Assembly (NCBI RefSeq): GCF_007004545.3
Contig: NZ_CP045503.2
Location: 3,752,102 to 3,816,101 of the forward strand
Direction: 5' to 3'
Source: Shewanella eurypsychrophilus
GTDB lineage: Bacteria > Pseudomonadota > Gammaproteobacteria > Enterobacterales > Shewanellaceae
DNA length: 64,000 nt
This document shows positions 1-10,225 of this stretch, piece by piece. Below the pieces are notes generated by a model. That model did not search any database. It was not told where the DNA came from and saw only the letters and a list, made by a program, of their open reading frames with translations. Each line of letters begins with the position of its first letter. Within the stretch, counting starts at the first letter, position 1. Both the position numbers and the translations under genes were made by a program.

Positions 1-120
1 TTGCGTCGCGCCATCTGGGGTTGTCGTTACAGTAACGGCTGGGAGAATGCCATCAATAGCAAAGGCTGCTGGCGAAATAAATAGTAGACTAAAAAGGAGT
101 GAAGGCAGTATCCGTTTCAT
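1..120 (-). CDS. fliP: Flagellar export gate protein FliP, N-terminal part only
   Basis: This is the 5' end of a gene that runs off the left edge of the window. The 40 visible residues start MKRILPSLLF, followed by a hydrophobic signal-like stretch ending near AFA. FliP is unusual among export-gate proteins in having a cleaved signal peptide, and this fits. FliP forms, with FliQ and FliR, the membrane channel of the flagellar type III export apparatus. The start lies 2 bases after the fliO stop, in the usual fliO-fliP order. The call rests on the signal-like N-terminus plus gene order; the conserved FliP core is outside the window. Confidence 0.8.
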   Translation of the reverse strand, partial: MKRILPSLLFSLLFISPAAFAIDGILPAVTVTTTPDGATQ

Positions 121-122
121 AA

Positions 123-494
123 TTATTTGGTCTTAGCCTGGCGCAGACGTTCAGCGAATGATTCAGTCTCAACACTGACTGGACTTTGAAGTTTATCGAT
201 AACGCTGACCTGCTGAGCAGTGACGCCGAGCAGGTATTGTTGCCCGTCCACTTCGAGTAAAACAATTTTCTCTCTCTGCCCCAGTGGCATAACAGCTAAT
301 GTCTTAAGAACACTGTGGCTTGATGGGGCTAGGTTCAAGCGTTTTACGATATATGCCAGTACAAAAATGATAGCGAGAACAATGACTAACCCACCTAACA
401 TATTGGTCATGGTCGATATTGCCGAACCTTTCTCAGCTGTAGCGACGACAGTCGGAGAAGCTGCAAGCCCACTTACAAACAATGCGTTAATCAT
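123..494 (-). CDS. fliO: Flagellar biosynthesis protein FliO
   Basis: The 123-residue protein has an N-terminal signal-like segment, one transmembrane helix at about residues 33-50 (GGLVIVLAIIFVLAYIVKRL) and a small cytoplasmic domain containing LKTLAVMPLGQREKIVLLEV, the typical FliO_C pattern. FliO is a chaperone-like membrane protein that helps FliP assemble into the export gate. It lies between fliN and fliP, with only 7 bases to fliN and 2 to fliP, so it is part of one operon. Confidence 0.92.
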   Translation of the reverse strand: MINALFVSGLAASPTVVATAEKGSAISTMTNMLGGLVIVLAIIFVLAYIVKRLNLAPSSHSVLKTLAVMPLGQREKIVLLEVDGQQYLLGVTAQQVSVIDKLQSPVSVETESFAERLRQAKTK

Positions 495-501
495 ATTAAC
501 C

Positions 502-885
502 TTATTTTAACTTCTTAATTCGCTCGGTCTGACTTATAACATCAGTAAGACGAATACCAAATTTATCATTGACTACAACCACCTCGCCATGGGCAATTAA
601 GGTACCGTTAACCATAACATCGAGAGGCTCTCCAGCAACCCGGTCAAGCTCAACAACTGAACCTTGGTTAAGCTGAAGCAAGTTACGAATACTGATAAAA
701 CTGCGGCCTACTTCCATTGAAATAGTGACCGGAATATCCATGATAGTATCAAGTTTTGCCGCATCTTCATCAGACATCGAAGACGTAACATCAGTAAGCT
801 CATCGAGCTCTACCGCTTGAGCTTCCTCTATTGCTTGCTCGGCCATTGCATCAGCCCAATCGTCACCTGTATCTTCTGTACTCAT
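502..885 (-). CDS. fliN: Flagellar motor switch protein FliN
   Basis: The 127-residue protein has an acidic N-terminal third and a C-terminal SpoA domain with the typical run DIPVTISMEVGRSFISIRNL and the ending LTDVISQTERIKKLK. FliN builds the lower part of the C-ring with FliM, and takes part in switching rotation and in docking FliH for export. Length and ending are normal for polar-flagellum FliN. It follows fliM by 68 bases. Confidence 0.96.
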   Translation of the reverse strand: MSTEDTGDDWADAMAEQAIEEAQAVELDELTDVTSSMSDEDAAKLDTIMDIPVTISMEVGRSFISIRNLLQLNQGSVVELDRVAGEPLDVMVNGTLIAHGEVVVVNDKFGIRLTDVISQTERIKKLK

Positions 886-953
886 TTGCTTTTACCTTAA
901 CGACTTACATCAAATTAATATCTTAGTGGGGTCTCTTGTCTTTATGCACTGAG

Positions 954-1982
954 CTATATTTCAGAAACCTCTCTACTCTTACCTTTACGCGTCACTAATT
1001 GCAATTCAGATTTTACTGTCTCTGGTCGAGGGATTTTTGCCGATATACTCAATGCTAAGTTATCTCTGGCTTTGCCTAATTTACACCTAAACGTTGGTAA
1101 GTCTTCCACCCTCAAAACGATGTGTTCAGGTAATTCGACAGGAATAATATCTCCCACTTTGAACTCCATAACATCTTTAAGTTTTATCTCTTGCTCTACA
1201 ATCGTGGCATCGATTCCTACATCAATATCCATAATCTCATCTTTCAATGCCTTAGACCAACGCATATCGGTATCTTGAGTATCACTTTGCACACCCGCGT
1301 CAAGCAGCTCTCGAATGGGCTCAATCATCGAGTAGGGCATAGTAATATGGAAATCCCCTCCTCCACCATCGACCTCAATATGAAAAGAGCTAACGACCAC
1401 GACTTCGGTTGGGCTAACGATGTTTGCCATCGCAGGGTTAACCTCAGAATCAAGGTACTCAAATTCGACATCCATTACTGGTGCCCAAGCATCTTTATAA
1501 TCTTCGAAGATTATTTTCAACAGCAGCTGAACAATACGCCTCTCGGTTGGCGTAAATTCTCGGCCTTCGATTTTTGCATGAAACCGGCCATCACCACCAA
1601 AAAAGTTATCCACTAAAATGAAGACTAACCTTGCCTCCATGGTGATTAATGCTGTGCCTTTCAAAGGACTAAATCTCACCATGTTTAAACTGGTAGGCAC
1701 AAACAAGGTGTGAACATATTCACCAAACTTCAACATCTGAACGCCATTGATAGACACTTCAGCTGCGCGGCGCATCATGTTGAACATGCTGATACGCAAA
1801 TGCCTCGCAAAACGTTCATTGACGATTTCAAGGGTCGGCATTCGCCCTCGAACAATACGATCCTGTGAAGAAAAGTCGTATGAGCGGGCATCAAACCCAT
1901 CCTCCTCAACTTCATCCTCATCAACGTCATCTACACCATGTAGTAACGCGTCAATTTCGTCTTGGCTTAATAAATCACTCAC
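954..1982 (-). CDS. fliM: Flagellar motor switch protein FliM
   Basis: The 342-residue protein begins with the EIDALL CheY-P binding peptide (MSDLLSQDEIDALLHG). A CheC-like middle domain follows with GGDGR at roughly residue 130, then a C-terminal SpoA domain. FliM joins the FliG torque ring to the FliN ring of the C-ring and receives phosphorylated CheY. All family hallmarks are in place and the length is typical. It is in the fliK-L-M-N-O-P operon. Confidence 0.97.
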   Translation of the reverse strand: MSDLLSQDEIDALLHGVDDVDEDEVEEDGFDARSYDFSSQDRIVRGRMPTLEIVNERFARHLRISMFNMMRRAAEVSINGVQMLKFGEYVHTLFVPTSLNMVRFSPLKGTALITMEARLVFILVDNFFGGDGRFHAKIEGREFTPTERRIVQLLLKIIFEDYKDAWAPVMDVEFEYLDSEVNPAMANIVSPTEVVVVSSFHIEVDGGGGDFHITMPYSMIEPIRELLDAGVQSDTQDTDMRWSKALKDEIMDIDVGIDATIVEQEIKLKDVMEFKVGDIIPVELPEHIVLRVEDLPTFRCKLGKARDNLALSISAKIPRPETVKSELQLVTRKGKSREVSEI

Positions 1983-2103
1983 AATAATGCCTTATCAAAC
2001 AATATATAGGGGGGATTACCTAAGTTTCAATAAACTCAGTTTTATTCTTTTATGTGCCATAAAATTAGTTTGGCTTCAGCTGTTACTGTTTTTAGCCATA
2101 GCA

Positions 2104-2622
2104 CTACTGCATCACGAAACCAGTAAAGAGCACTTTTTCAACCACTTTACGCCCGGTTACTGGCTGCAATGTATTTTGTACATTTAATAATGCCAATTGA
2201 CGCATTTCATCTTTGCCTGCAAGTGAACTTAACTTCTGTACATCTGCAGTACTAAACGTTGTCAGCAAAGCATCTTCAATAAGAGGGATATGCTTCTTTA
2301 TCAGCACACCATCATCGGATCCCCTGACCATTAGTTGCACTTTAATTTCTACAAGTCTTGAACGATTAGCACCTGGTAGGTTAAACAGAAATGGTCTGGG
2401 CATGCCAACATAAAATGCTTCACCAAGATTAACAGCCTCTGTTTCAACCGCTCCCTCGCCAACATCCGCCACATCGGCACTATCACTTGAGCCTAAGAAA
2501 AACCATAAACCACCCGCAATGGCTAAGACTAAGACGAGTCCTATTGCACCAAAAATCACTAATTTTTTTTTGCTTTTAGGCTCTTCACTTTCCTCGAGCT
2601 CTAAGGATTCTTCTTCGGCCAT
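2104..2622 (-). CDS. fliL: Flagellar basal body-associated protein FliL
   Basis: The 172-residue protein has a short, acidic and lysine-rich cytoplasmic tail, one membrane helix (about residues 22-43, VIFGAIGLVLVLAIAGGLWF) and a periplasmic domain with the stomatin-like FliL fold. It surrounds the stator and supports motor torque. I chose the ATG giving MAEEESLELEE because AAGGGA sits about 7 bases upstream; a start six codons earlier has no such site. The gap to fliK is about 110 bases and shows no sigma-54 site. Confidence 0.93.
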   Translation of the reverse strand: MAEEESLELEESEEPKSKKKLVIFGAIGLVLVLAIAGGLWFFLGSSDSADVADVGEGAVETEAVNLGEAFYVGMPRPFLFNLPGANRSRLVEIKVQLMVRGSDDGVLIKKHIPLIEDALLTTFSTADVQKLSSLAGKDEMRQLALLNVQNTLQPVTGRKVVEKVLFTGFVMQ

Positions 2623-2734
2623 TTTGTTTCCCTTCAACACGACAATCTAATTACACTGCAAATTTTACTATATTAGACCAATGGTGAATGACTTTATGTA
2701 AATCAAGGATCTAATTTTGCCATAGATTACCTGC

Positions 2735-4450
2735 TTACGCGTAATAATCTATAGCTGAGCGGTAACTAGTTGCCTGATTTGAGCTTAATAATGATTCGTC
2801 TGCAGAAAAATCATCCAGTTCTGGTTCATATCCCTCTTGGGCGTTCTCTGAGCCAGCCCCCTCTCCTTGCTCTCCACCTGAATCTTGCTGTGAAACATGG
2901 CTGTCAGTAAGCTGCATGCCCTGCTCTGCTAACAACTCCTTGAGCCTAGGTAAAGCTTGCTCAACAATATCTCTGGTTTGATGCTGAGCGACTTGGAATT
3001 GAACTTGAGTCTGATCACCTTGAACCTGAATTCTCACCATTAGCTGTCCGAGCTCAGGGGGGTCGAGTCGAATTTCAGCATGTTGGATCCCTTGACTGAC
3101 CATCATCACCAGCTGCTGTTTCATTACAGGTGAGAAACGTTGGATCATCTCCTGCATTGAGTTAGCCTGCTCATTATTTTGTCTTAAGGACAATTGAAAT
3201 TGAGGGGCTTCAACTCTCGATGAAGCCACTGAACTAGTGTGAGCAGCTTGTACGACTTGCGTTGATTTAATATCACTCGATAACGCTTCTGTTTGACTCG
3301 AGCCTGGGTCGAGACTGGCATTTGAACCGACATACTTTACAGTAAGCTCGGCACTTTTCAATTGCGCTTCAGAATTGCCACTGGCTTCATTTGAGAGCTT
3401 ATTTGAGGCCTTGTTTGAGCTGTCAGCACTCGACAAACTTGTCATTTCCGCCTGAGTTTTCTCACCTAAAATATTGACAAACTTGCCGTCCTTCCCTTGC
3501 TCTAACGAACCGCTAGTTCGGCTAACACCTTCATTAGTTTGTTGAGCCGTTACTCCTTTAGCTTCAAGATTTTTTTCTGGTGCCAACCCCGTAGACAAGT
3601 GAGATTGGCCACTTGGCAGCTCACTCGACTGCTTATTCTCGCCGGCTAATTTATCACCACTTGTTCCACTACTGATTGCTGCATTCGTTCCGGTATTGAT
3701 CCCAGTACTGACTTCTGTATTAGTCCCAGTATTGGTTCCCGTGCTAGCGAGATTCGCTTCATGGTCAGTTTTGGCGTAAATATGACTAAACTGGGAAGTT
3801 AATTTAGCTAGATCTTGAGGAGATAACATTTTCAATTCAGCTTCAGATAATCCCGTTTCTTTTACTAACTGTTGAACAGTATCTTTATCGAGTGGAATTT
3901 GAGTTTCTGGATCTATCAGCGGATATTTATCAAATGTCTTTGTATCTGTAAGGTTGAGCTTAGTTATTTCACTTTCACCTGCAGCAACTAACTCCTCATT
4001 AAGGATATGCTCAGGACTAACCGCTTCGCTATTAATGAGGAGAGGATTAGCAATATTGATGCTCTCGTCGGACAAGACCTCGCTCTGTGTTCCTGCATCA
4101 AGCGGCAAATCTTCGCCGCTTTGATTTAATGCTTGAGTGGATTCAAGTTCCATTGCTAGGTTTATTTGCGCGAGAACATGGTTAACGTCATCCGCCGCAT
4201 TATCTGACACACTAAGATCTTGTGAGTCTTTACTTTGAGTTTGATTATGCTCAACTGAAGTTGACTCACCTTGAGCCCCCTTTTTTGCTTGATTTGCCTC
4301 TTTAGCACTAATACTCGCTTGTTCTAATGCCGCAGAAAAATCTCCAGATTCAGATGATTGAGTCTTGTCAGCCTGTTTAATTTCACCAATTGACATCTTA
4401 TCTGATGAAGTATCTGTATTCGCCAATAATATGTTTGACATTTTCTGCAT
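2735..4450 (-). CDS. fliK: Flagellar hook-length control protein FliK
   Basis: The protein is about 571 residues: a long, Ser/Thr/Gln/Glu-rich low-complexity ruler region followed by the conserved C-terminal substrate-switch domain. That domain carries the hallmark LRLDPPELGQL-type motif (here AEIRLDPPELGQLMVRIQV). FliK measures the hook and switches export from hook to filament subunits. The ATG giving MQKMSNILL has GGAGG 4 bases upstream and is preferred over an upstream codon. The ruler holds a short degenerate TGTNTGTN-type repeat at about residues 237-264. A sigma-54 promoter lies about 110 bases upstream, so fliK heads its own transcription unit. Confidence 0.94.
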   Translation of the reverse strand: MQKMSNILLANTDTSSDKMSIGEIKQADKTQSSESGDFSAALEQASISAKEANQAKKGAQGESTSVEHNQTQSKDSQDLSVSDNAADDVNHVLAQINLAMELESTQALNQSGEDLPLDAGTQSEVLSDESINIANPLLINSEAVSPEHILNEELVAAGESEITKLNLTDTKTFDKYPLIDPETQIPLDKDTVQQLVKETGLSEAELKMLSPQDLAKLTSQFSHIYAKTDHEANLASTGTNTGTNTEVSTGINTGTNAAISSGTSGDKLAGENKQSSELPSGQSHLSTGLAPEKNLEAKGVTAQQTNEGVSRTSGSLEQGKDGKFVNILGEKTQAEMTSLSSADSSNKASNKLSNEASGNSEAQLKSAELTVKYVGSNASLDPGSSQTEALSSDIKSTQVVQAAHTSSVASSRVEAPQFQLSLRQNNEQANSMQEMIQRFSPVMKQQLVMMVSQGIQHAEIRLDPPELGQLMVRIQVQGDQTQVQFQVAQHQTRDIVEQALPRLKELLAEQGMQLTDSHVSQQDSGGEQGEGAGSENAQEGYEPELDDFSADESLLSSNQATSYRSAIDYYA

Positions 4451-4561
4451 AAAGCCTCCAACAAGGCTGGTATTCAATAAAGAAAAACTCTTTTATAAAA
4501 AGAAAGATATAGCGTCAAATTAGTGAACAGAAAACAAATGAACGCTACCAATAAAATATTA

Positions 4562-4580
4562 AAGCAAAAATCACGCCAAA
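4562..4580 (-). promoter_or_regulatory. Sigma-54 promoter of fliK
   Basis: On the minus strand TTGGCGTGATTTTTGC has GG and GC exactly 12 bases apart, as required for -24/-12 recognition by RpoN. It lies in the gap between fliJ and fliK, about 110 bases before the fliK start. Known of family: in Vibrio the fliK operon is a class III, FlrC-dependent unit. Confidence 0.8.
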
Positions 4581-4608
4581 AACAATTACAAAATAAAAAT
4601 TAGCAAAT

Positions 4609-5055
4609 TTAACGCGTTCTCTTTCTATAAAACTGTTGAGAAGCGAATTCATCGATCATCTTTTGCTCAAGTCTTAAGGCAACTTTTTCGGCCTTTTTAG
4701 CTTTATGTTCCAACAATAGTTCTACCGCTTTTCGTTTTTGCTGCTTTTCTTGCCAAAATAGTTGCCGATGTTTTCTTTGATTATCCGCTTCGGTTACAGT
4801 CAGGATCTGCTTTGTGATCGCATCATCAACTTGACGAACGAATTGGTGAAACTGGTGATAGTAACTGGCGCTGATAGTTTTGCCATGGTGGCTTTCCATC
4901 TGCTTCATATAATCTAAGCGATAATTACGGAGTGCATCTAGCTGACTTTGGCATTTTTGAAAATGTAATTGTGCAGACTTTAACTGCAACGAGGCTTGTT
5001 CTTCCGCTTCGTTCGCAAGTTTTAGTACTGTTAAAAGTGGATCTGATTTAGCCAC
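4609..5055 (-). CDS. fliJ: Flagellar export chaperone FliJ
   Basis: The 148-residue protein is almost entirely alpha-helical and charged, as expected for the two-helix coiled coil of FliJ. Its N-terminus (MAKSDPLLTVLKLANEAEEQA) matches the FliJ pattern of gammaproteobacteria. FliJ is the stalk of the FliH-FliI ATPase complex and links it to FlhA. It follows fliI by 45 bases and ends its operon, since fliK downstream has its own promoter. Sequence identity is weak in this family, so position and coiled coil carry much of the call. Confidence 0.9.
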   Translation of the reverse strand: MAKSDPLLTVLKLANEAEEQASLQLKSAQLHFQKCQSQLDALRNYRLDYMKQMESHHGKTISASYYHQFHQFVRQVDDAITKQILTVTEADNQRKHRQLFWQEKQQKRKAVELLLEHKAKKAEKVALRLEQKMIDEFASQQFYRKRTR

Positions 5056-5100
5056 GCTTTCCTCCCGTGCATATGGATACGTTTAGCTTTCTAAAGGTGA

Positions 5101-6441
5101 CTAAACTTGGCACTGTGCACTTAACTGTGAAAGCATCAAATGACTGCTATCGAAGCTGAGTGTTTCCTTCATCGTCTGTCTCAAAAATGCATTCATGGCT
5201 GGTTGAAGACGAATCGCATTATCAATTCTGGGATCGCTTCCTTGGGTATATGCCCCAATAGAAATAAGATCCTTATTTTGCTGAAATAACGAATACACTT
5301 GCTTTACTCGTCGCATCGACTCCAAATGTTCGCTACTTATCACCATGGGTGCCACACGACTAATTGAACCTTCGACGTCGATTGCAGGATAATGACCTGA
5401 ATCAGCGAGCGTTCTTGAAAGTACTATATGACCATCCAAAATAGCTCTGGCTGCATCGGCAATGGGATCTTGTAGATCGTCACCTTCGGTTAATACTGTA
5501 TAAAAAGCAGTAATAGAGCCTTGTCCTGGTCCTCCATTACCCGCACGCTCAACTAACTTAGGTAGCTTAGCAAACACTGATGGTGGATACCCTTTCGTCG
5601 CTGGCGGCTCTCCGACAGCGAGGGCGATTTCACGTTGTGCTTGCGCGTAACGTGTCAGGCTATCCATCAATAAGAGTACGTTATAGCCAAGATCTCTGAA
5701 ATATTCGGCGATTCTTGTTGAAGTCTCACAAGCTCTAAGACGCATAAGCGGGGAAGTATCTGCGGGAGCTGCAACAACGACAGAGCGAGCGCGTCCGTCT
5801 TCACCTAAAATTTCTTCAATAAACTCTTTAACTTCTCGACCACGTTCTCCTACCAAACCGACCACGATAATATCGGCGGTAGTTCCTCGGGTCATCATGC
5901 CAAGTAGTACACTCTTGCCCACACCAGAACCGGCAAACAGTCCCATTCGTTGACCCTTACCGACGGTAAGCATAGCGTTAATCGCTCTAACACCGACATC
6001 TAAAGGCTCAGTTATCGCTCGCCTAGCTAATGGGTTAATCGTTGGAGCATGTCTCGGCGCTTTTTGGTCTGTTTGTAAACGGCCAAGGCCATCGAGAGGT
6101 TGACCGTTGCCATCAACAACCCGTCCTAGTAGCTGAAGGCCTACATTTAATCCTGTTTGCTCTCCAAGTGGCGTCACCCTAGCACCTGGCAACACCCCTC
6201 GAAGCTCCTCAATCGGCATAAGATAAAGAAGTCCATCATCAAAACCAACCACTTCGGCGGTTAATTCACCCGCCATTGTTTCGATACTACAAAGGCTGCC
6301 AATAGATGCACGGCATCCTGTGGCTTCTAGCGTCAAGCCTACGACACGCACTAACTGTCCACTAGCCTCTGCGACAAACGGAAACACTTTATCTTGTTGT
6401 GCTCTGATTTTATTCAGCAGCTGGCTATGGCGATTGCTCAT
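5101..6441 (-). CDS. fliI: Flagellar export ATPase FliI
   Basis: The protein is about 446 residues and resembles an F1-ATPase beta subunit. Walker A is GSGVGKS (about residues 171-177), followed by the VGERGREV motif and the [21 protein letters not shown] block diagnostic of FliI/YscN. It energises unfolding and delivery of export substrates with FliH and FliJ. I prefer the ATG giving MSNRHSQLL, which has AAGG upstream and overlaps the fliH stop by 17 bases; a start 6 codons earlier is possible. Confidence 0.96.
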   Translation of the reverse strand: MSNRHSQLLNKIRAQQDKVFPFVAEASGQLVRVVGLTLEATGCRASIGSLCSIETMAGELTAEVVGFDDGLLYLMPIEELRGVLPGARVTPLGEQTGLNVGLQLLGRVVDGNGQPLDGLGRLQTDQKAPRHAPTINPLARRAITEPLDVGVRAINAMLTVGKGQRMGLFAGSGVGKSVLLGMMTRGTTADIIVVGLVGERGREVKEFIEEILGEDGRARSVVVAAPADTSPLMRLRACETSTRIAEYFRDLGYNVLLLMDSLTRYAQAQREIALAVGEPPATKGYPPSVFAKLPKLVERAGNGGPGQGSITAFYTVLTEGDDLQDPIADAARAILDGHIVLSRTLADSGHYPAIDVEGSISRVAPMVISSEHLESMRRVKQVYSLFQQNKDLISIGAYTQGSDPRIDNAIRLQPAMNAFLRQTMKETLSFDSSHLMLSQLSAQCQV

Positions 6442-7420
6442 CTTCTGTACCTTGTTCATCTACTTGCCCACTTGGCTGCACATCATAGGAGTGACCAGTC
6501 TCAGAATTAGCGTTATCAGCCTCTGATGGCAATGGCTTTTCAGGTTCAGAGCTGGAAGGCTCATCAACATCTTCAATAGGCTTAGTAGATATTTCTGAAC
6601 GATTATAGGAAGGCAAAGCTTGGGCTTGTTGTTCATGGGTCTGATTAAGATGGCTTAAATGATGACTCATCGTTTCGAGCACGGAAGTTAACCTTTGCTC
6701 AAGGCGCATATCCACGCTGCTTCGTTGACTATTAATAATGCAATCACCAGCCGATAAACTAGGGTCGGATTCTAATTGCCATTGATTCTTTTCTAATTGA
6801 TTCACAGAATATAATTCCTGCACTAATAGAAAATCATCTGGGTGCAATCGAATCGACACCCCTTGTTCTTTTATCGGAAGCGAATCAACACCTTGCCTTA
6901 AGGCTGCTAGAATATGCTCAGGGTGTGTTTTAATCTCATGTCCAACGACGGCTCGGGTCAGCTTAATGGTTAAAGCAACCAACTCTTGCTCTATTTCTGT
7001 ATCGAGTAACTCGAGTGGTTTTTCAAATTGAGTCAATATTGACTCAAACTTCTCTAGTAGATTTTTAGCTTGCTCTAAACCTTCGACGTAACCTTGCTCT
7101 AACCCTTGCTTAGTCCCCTCTTCATGGCCTTGTTTTAATCCTTCAAGCCGACCACTCTCAAGCCCGGACTTATAACCTTGATCTTTACCTTGCTCAAGCC
7201 CTTCTTGCTCAGCCTGCTCCCGAATAGCTTCGATTTCCGCTAGCGTTGGTGGCAAATAAGATTGTGTTTCTTCGACATTGAGCTTGGCAATGCTTCTTCG
7301 CCCAAACAGGTTTGATACCTGCTCGGGGTCAGCCTGAGTAATATCTGGGATCTGCCAACTGGTAAACTCTGGCTCAATACCTGGGTCAATTTTATCTTTA
7401 TCTTGGCTATCTGGTTTCAT
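6425..7420 (-). CDS. fliH: Flagellar export ATPase regulator FliH
   Basis: The 331-residue protein has the FliH plan. After a variable N-terminus, roughly residues 72-117 carry a run in which glycine recurs every four residues ([18 protein letters not shown] and onward), the GxxxG helix repeat of FliH. A C-terminal V-ATPase E-like domain follows ([22 protein letters not shown]). FliH inhibits and positions FliI at the C-ring. A Ser/Glu-rich tail of about 60 residues is longer than in enteric FliH. Start and fliG stop overlap by one base (TAATG). Confidence 0.94.
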   Translation of the reverse strand: MKPDSQDKDKIDPGIEPEFTSWQIPDITQADPEQVSNLFGRRSIAKLNVEETQSYLPPTLAEIEAIREQAEQEGLEQGKDQGYKSGLESGRLEGLKQGHEEGTKQGLEQGYVEGLEQAKNLLEKFESILTQFEKPLELLDTEIEQELVALTIKLTRAVVGHEIKTHPEHILAALRQGVDSLPIKEQGVSIRLHPDDFLLVQELYSVNQLEKNQWQLESDPSLSAGDCIINSQRSSVDMRLEQRLTSVLETMSHHLSHLNQTHEQQAQALPSYNRSEISTKPIEDVDEPSSSEPEKPLPSEADNANSETGHSYDVQPSGQVDEQGTEDEQSP

Positions 7421-8454
7421 TATAAGAACTCTTCACCACCACCACCGCCTAACATAATCTCACCGCTGTCACTCAATCGCCTAGCAATGGATAAGATCTC
7501 TTTTTGCGCAACTTCGACTTCGCTGATCCTAATCGGACCCATGGCTTCGAGATCGTCACGTAGCAGCTCAGCTGCACGTTTAGACATGTTCCCCAAAATT
7601 TTATCTTTAAGCCCATCATCAGCGCCTTTAAGCGCCTTCATCAAGACATCTTGTTGTATCTCACGCAGCAGCACTTGAATACCAATATCATCCACATCAC
7701 TCAGGTTTTCAAATACAAACATAAGATCTTGGATCTGCTGAGCCATCTCTTCATCTGACTCTCTCATGGTCTCCATCAACTGACTCTCAACACCCGTATC
7801 CAAGTAGTTCATGATATTGGCAGCAGCCTTCAAACCGCCCATCTTCGCCGCTTGAGCACCACCTTGGCCAGCAAACTGTTTCTCCATGATGTCGTTCAAC
7901 TCTTGCAATGCTGCCGGTTGAACTTCTTCTAAATTGGCAATTCGCATCATAAGATCGAGACGAGTATTTTCCGGAGATTGGGCAAAGATTTCAGCAGCTT
8001 GATCTGGCTCTAAATAGGATAAGACAATTGTTTGAATCTGAGGGTGTTCATTTTGAATGATGGTCGAGACTTGACGGGGATCCATCCACTTGAGTGATTC
8101 AAGACCCTTAGCACCGCCGCCCATAATAATCTGTTCAATCAGATTACCCGCTTTATCTTCACCGAGTGCAGCTGTGAGTGCTTTTCTAACGAACTCTTCA
8201 CTGTTAAAACCTATCGATGAATACTTTTGCACTTCATCTAAAAATAATTGATGAACACCGATAACTTTCTCTTGACCAAAGTCCCGCATCGCAGCCATGG
8301 CCATACCCACTTTTTGAACCTGTTTAGGTTCTAGGTGTTTCAATATTGATGCTGCATCGGCTTCACTTAGACTTAAGAGTAATATTGCCGTTTTTTCAGT
8401 ACCTGACAGCTCATCAACACCACCTGCTTTGGCCTTATCTGAATTATTGCTCAT
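7420..8454 (-). CDS. fliG: Flagellar motor switch protein FliG
   Basis: The protein is about 344 residues. It has the EHPQIQTIVLSYL motif of the middle domain and the C-terminal torque helix region (LMFVFENLSDVDDIGIQVLLREI) with the charged residues that contact the stator. FliG is the rotor ring on the MS-ring. The tail ends in GGGGGEEFL. I chose the ATG giving MSNNSDKAKAG, which overlaps the fliF stop by 11 bases, a typical translational-coupling arrangement. Confidence 0.96.
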   Translation of the reverse strand: MSNNSDKAKAGGVDELSGTEKTAILLLSLSEADAASILKHLEPKQVQKVGMAMAAMRDFGQEKVIGVHQLFLDEVQKYSSIGFNSEEFVRKALTAALGEDKAGNLIEQIIMGGGAKGLESLKWMDPRQVSTIIQNEHPQIQTIVLSYLEPDQAAEIFAQSPENTRLDLMMRIANLEEVQPAALQELNDIMEKQFAGQGGAQAAKMGGLKAAANIMNYLDTGVESQLMETMRESDEEMAQQIQDLMFVFENLSDVDDIGIQVLLREIQQDVLMKALKGADDGLKDKILGNMSKRAAELLRDDLEAMGPIRISEVEVAQKEILSIARRLSDSGEIMLGGGGGEEFL

Positions 8455-10159
8455 CGTTTTGTAACCAACCTTTGACAACTTGTGTAGATAGCTCAGGTTC
8501 ATTGGCAACCAGGGCTCTAATTGCCTTTATCATATCATCATCTTTGTGTAGATCAGGTATCAATATTGAACCATCATCTGCGTAACTGTATTCGGCTTCT
8601 GGGCGATTGAGCATTCCTAAAGTATCTGAGGCAAATTGATCTTCTATCTCGGCAAGCTCATCACCAAACTTAGGCTCGTCAGGCACATTGACACTATCAG
8701 GATAAATAAGGCGTTTCAGCATAGGCCTGACAATAAATAGGATCAGTGAAAGAATAATTAACCCACCCATACCTAATTTTAATGCGCGCCAGAACCAAGG
8801 TTGCTCCCAAATTTCTGGAGCCGGTACTTCTTCAAACAATTGATCCATAAAAGGTACAGTAACAACTTCAAGAACATCACCTCGTTGAGTAGTGAATCCG
8901 ACAGCACCTTCTAACAATCGACGAATATTGGCCAGCTCTTGCTCGGTTCTTGGTACACGATTTATTTGACCATCTTCACCGACGGGTCCAGATTTAAAGT
9001 CAATGGCAACTGAGACACTCACTCTTCTAACGGTGCCGACCTGTTGTCTAGTGTGGCTAATCGTGGTGTCTAGTTCAAAGTTTCTTGTCGCTTCCCGATG
9101 AGAAGAGCCATTAGCTGCAGACCCATTTTCAGCGGTATTTAATGCATTTTCAGGAATATTACTTTCCATAGGCGGTTGGTTAGACAATGCGCCAGGGATC
9201 CCTGATGCACTGCCGCCATTGCTGTCATTCTCAACGGTCATCTCACTTCTTAGGGCGGGAAGATCTGGGTTAAAACGTTTTGCAGTTTGTTCTACAGCAG
9301 TAAAATCCATGGTGACATCGACTTGAGAGGTAAAATTCTCAGGACCAAGGATCGGCATGAGAATAGATTCAACTTTGGTTCTGTATTCCGATTCTTTTTG
9401 TTGTACCAACTCAAGCTCTCTTCTGGCACGCGCAGAGCTTGCATCTTGACTGCCTGAATTTAACAAACGACCATTGGAATCAGTCACTGTGACTTTTGTA
9501 GGCACTAAGTCTTGAACCGCTGAAGCGACAATATCTACAATAGCATCCACTTCTTCTTGTCCCAACCCACCCCTGCGGGCACTAATCACGACAGTAGCAC
9601 TTGGCTTAGCACGATTTCTGGCAAAGACATTTTCTTTAGGGATTGCCAAAATCACTTTGGCTCGACTAACGCTTCTTAGCTCTTCAATTGCTCTGGCAAG
9701 GTTTAACTCTTGACTATGTTTCAGCCTAGCTTGCTCCATGCGTTGGCTCACACCAAAACCGCTGTCTTGGGTTAAGAAGTCATTTTTTGCTGTCGCGCCA
9801 TCTATCCCTTCACGACTTAAAATCAACTTTACTGCTTGGTATTGGTCTTCAGGTACTTTTATGACATCAACGTCTATTTTATAGTTAATCTTATTCTTAT
9901 CTAAAGCATCGAGTACCTTTACCATCTCTTGGGTATCCATTTTCCCCAATGGTCGATATTCAGGTTCCTGCGCCCATAACATGATAAATACAGCCAATGC
10001 TAAACAGATAGCAAGAGCGAGGATCATGGTTATCTGACGGAGCATATCTACACCACCAAACATGCCACTGCCGCCTGATTTATTCTCTTCTTGCACCCCA
10101 CCAGCAAGTTGATCACTTGCCAAGCTAGATTCAGAACCAACCACCATGTCTGTACTCAA
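8444..10159 (-). CDS. fliF: Flagellar MS-ring protein FliF
   Basis: The 571-residue protein has two membrane helices (near residues 40-65 and 458-478), a YscJ/FliF periplasmic domain (YKIDVDVIKVPEDQYQAVKL, SREGIDG) and a C-terminal cytoplasmic tail that binds FliG (LALVANEPE-like: IRALVANEPELSTQVVKGWL). It forms the MS-ring, the first assembled ring of the basal body. It is second in the fliEFGHIJ operon. Length and domain order are normal. Confidence 0.97.
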   Translation of the reverse strand: MSTDMVVGSESSLASDQLAGGVQEENKSGGSGMFGGVDMLRQITMILALAICLALAVFIMLWAQEPEYRPLGKMDTQEMVKVLDALDKNKINYKIDVDVIKVPEDQYQAVKLILSREGIDGATAKNDFLTQDSGFGVSQRMEQARLKHSQELNLARAIEELRSVSRAKVILAIPKENVFARNRAKPSATVVISARRGGLGQEEVDAIVDIVASAVQDLVPTKVTVTDSNGRLLNSGSQDASSARARRELELVQQKESEYRTKVESILMPILGPENFTSQVDVTMDFTAVEQTAKRFNPDLPALRSEMTVENDSNGGSASGIPGALSNQPPMESNIPENALNTAENGSAANGSSHREATRNFELDTTISHTRQQVGTVRRVSVSVAIDFKSGPVGEDGQINRVPRTEQELANIRRLLEGAVGFTTQRGDVLEVVTVPFMDQLFEEVPAPEIWEQPWFWRALKLGMGGLIILSLILFIVRPMLKRLIYPDSVNVPDEPKFGDELAEIEDQFASDTLGMLNRPEAEYSYADDGSILIPDLHKDDDMIKAIRALVANEPELSTQVVKGWLQNDEQ

Positions 10160-10225
10160 AATAGATACCTGCTTATTCTATTAATTATTCTATTAATTAC
10201 TGTTTTATTTATGCTTGAGCCGTCA

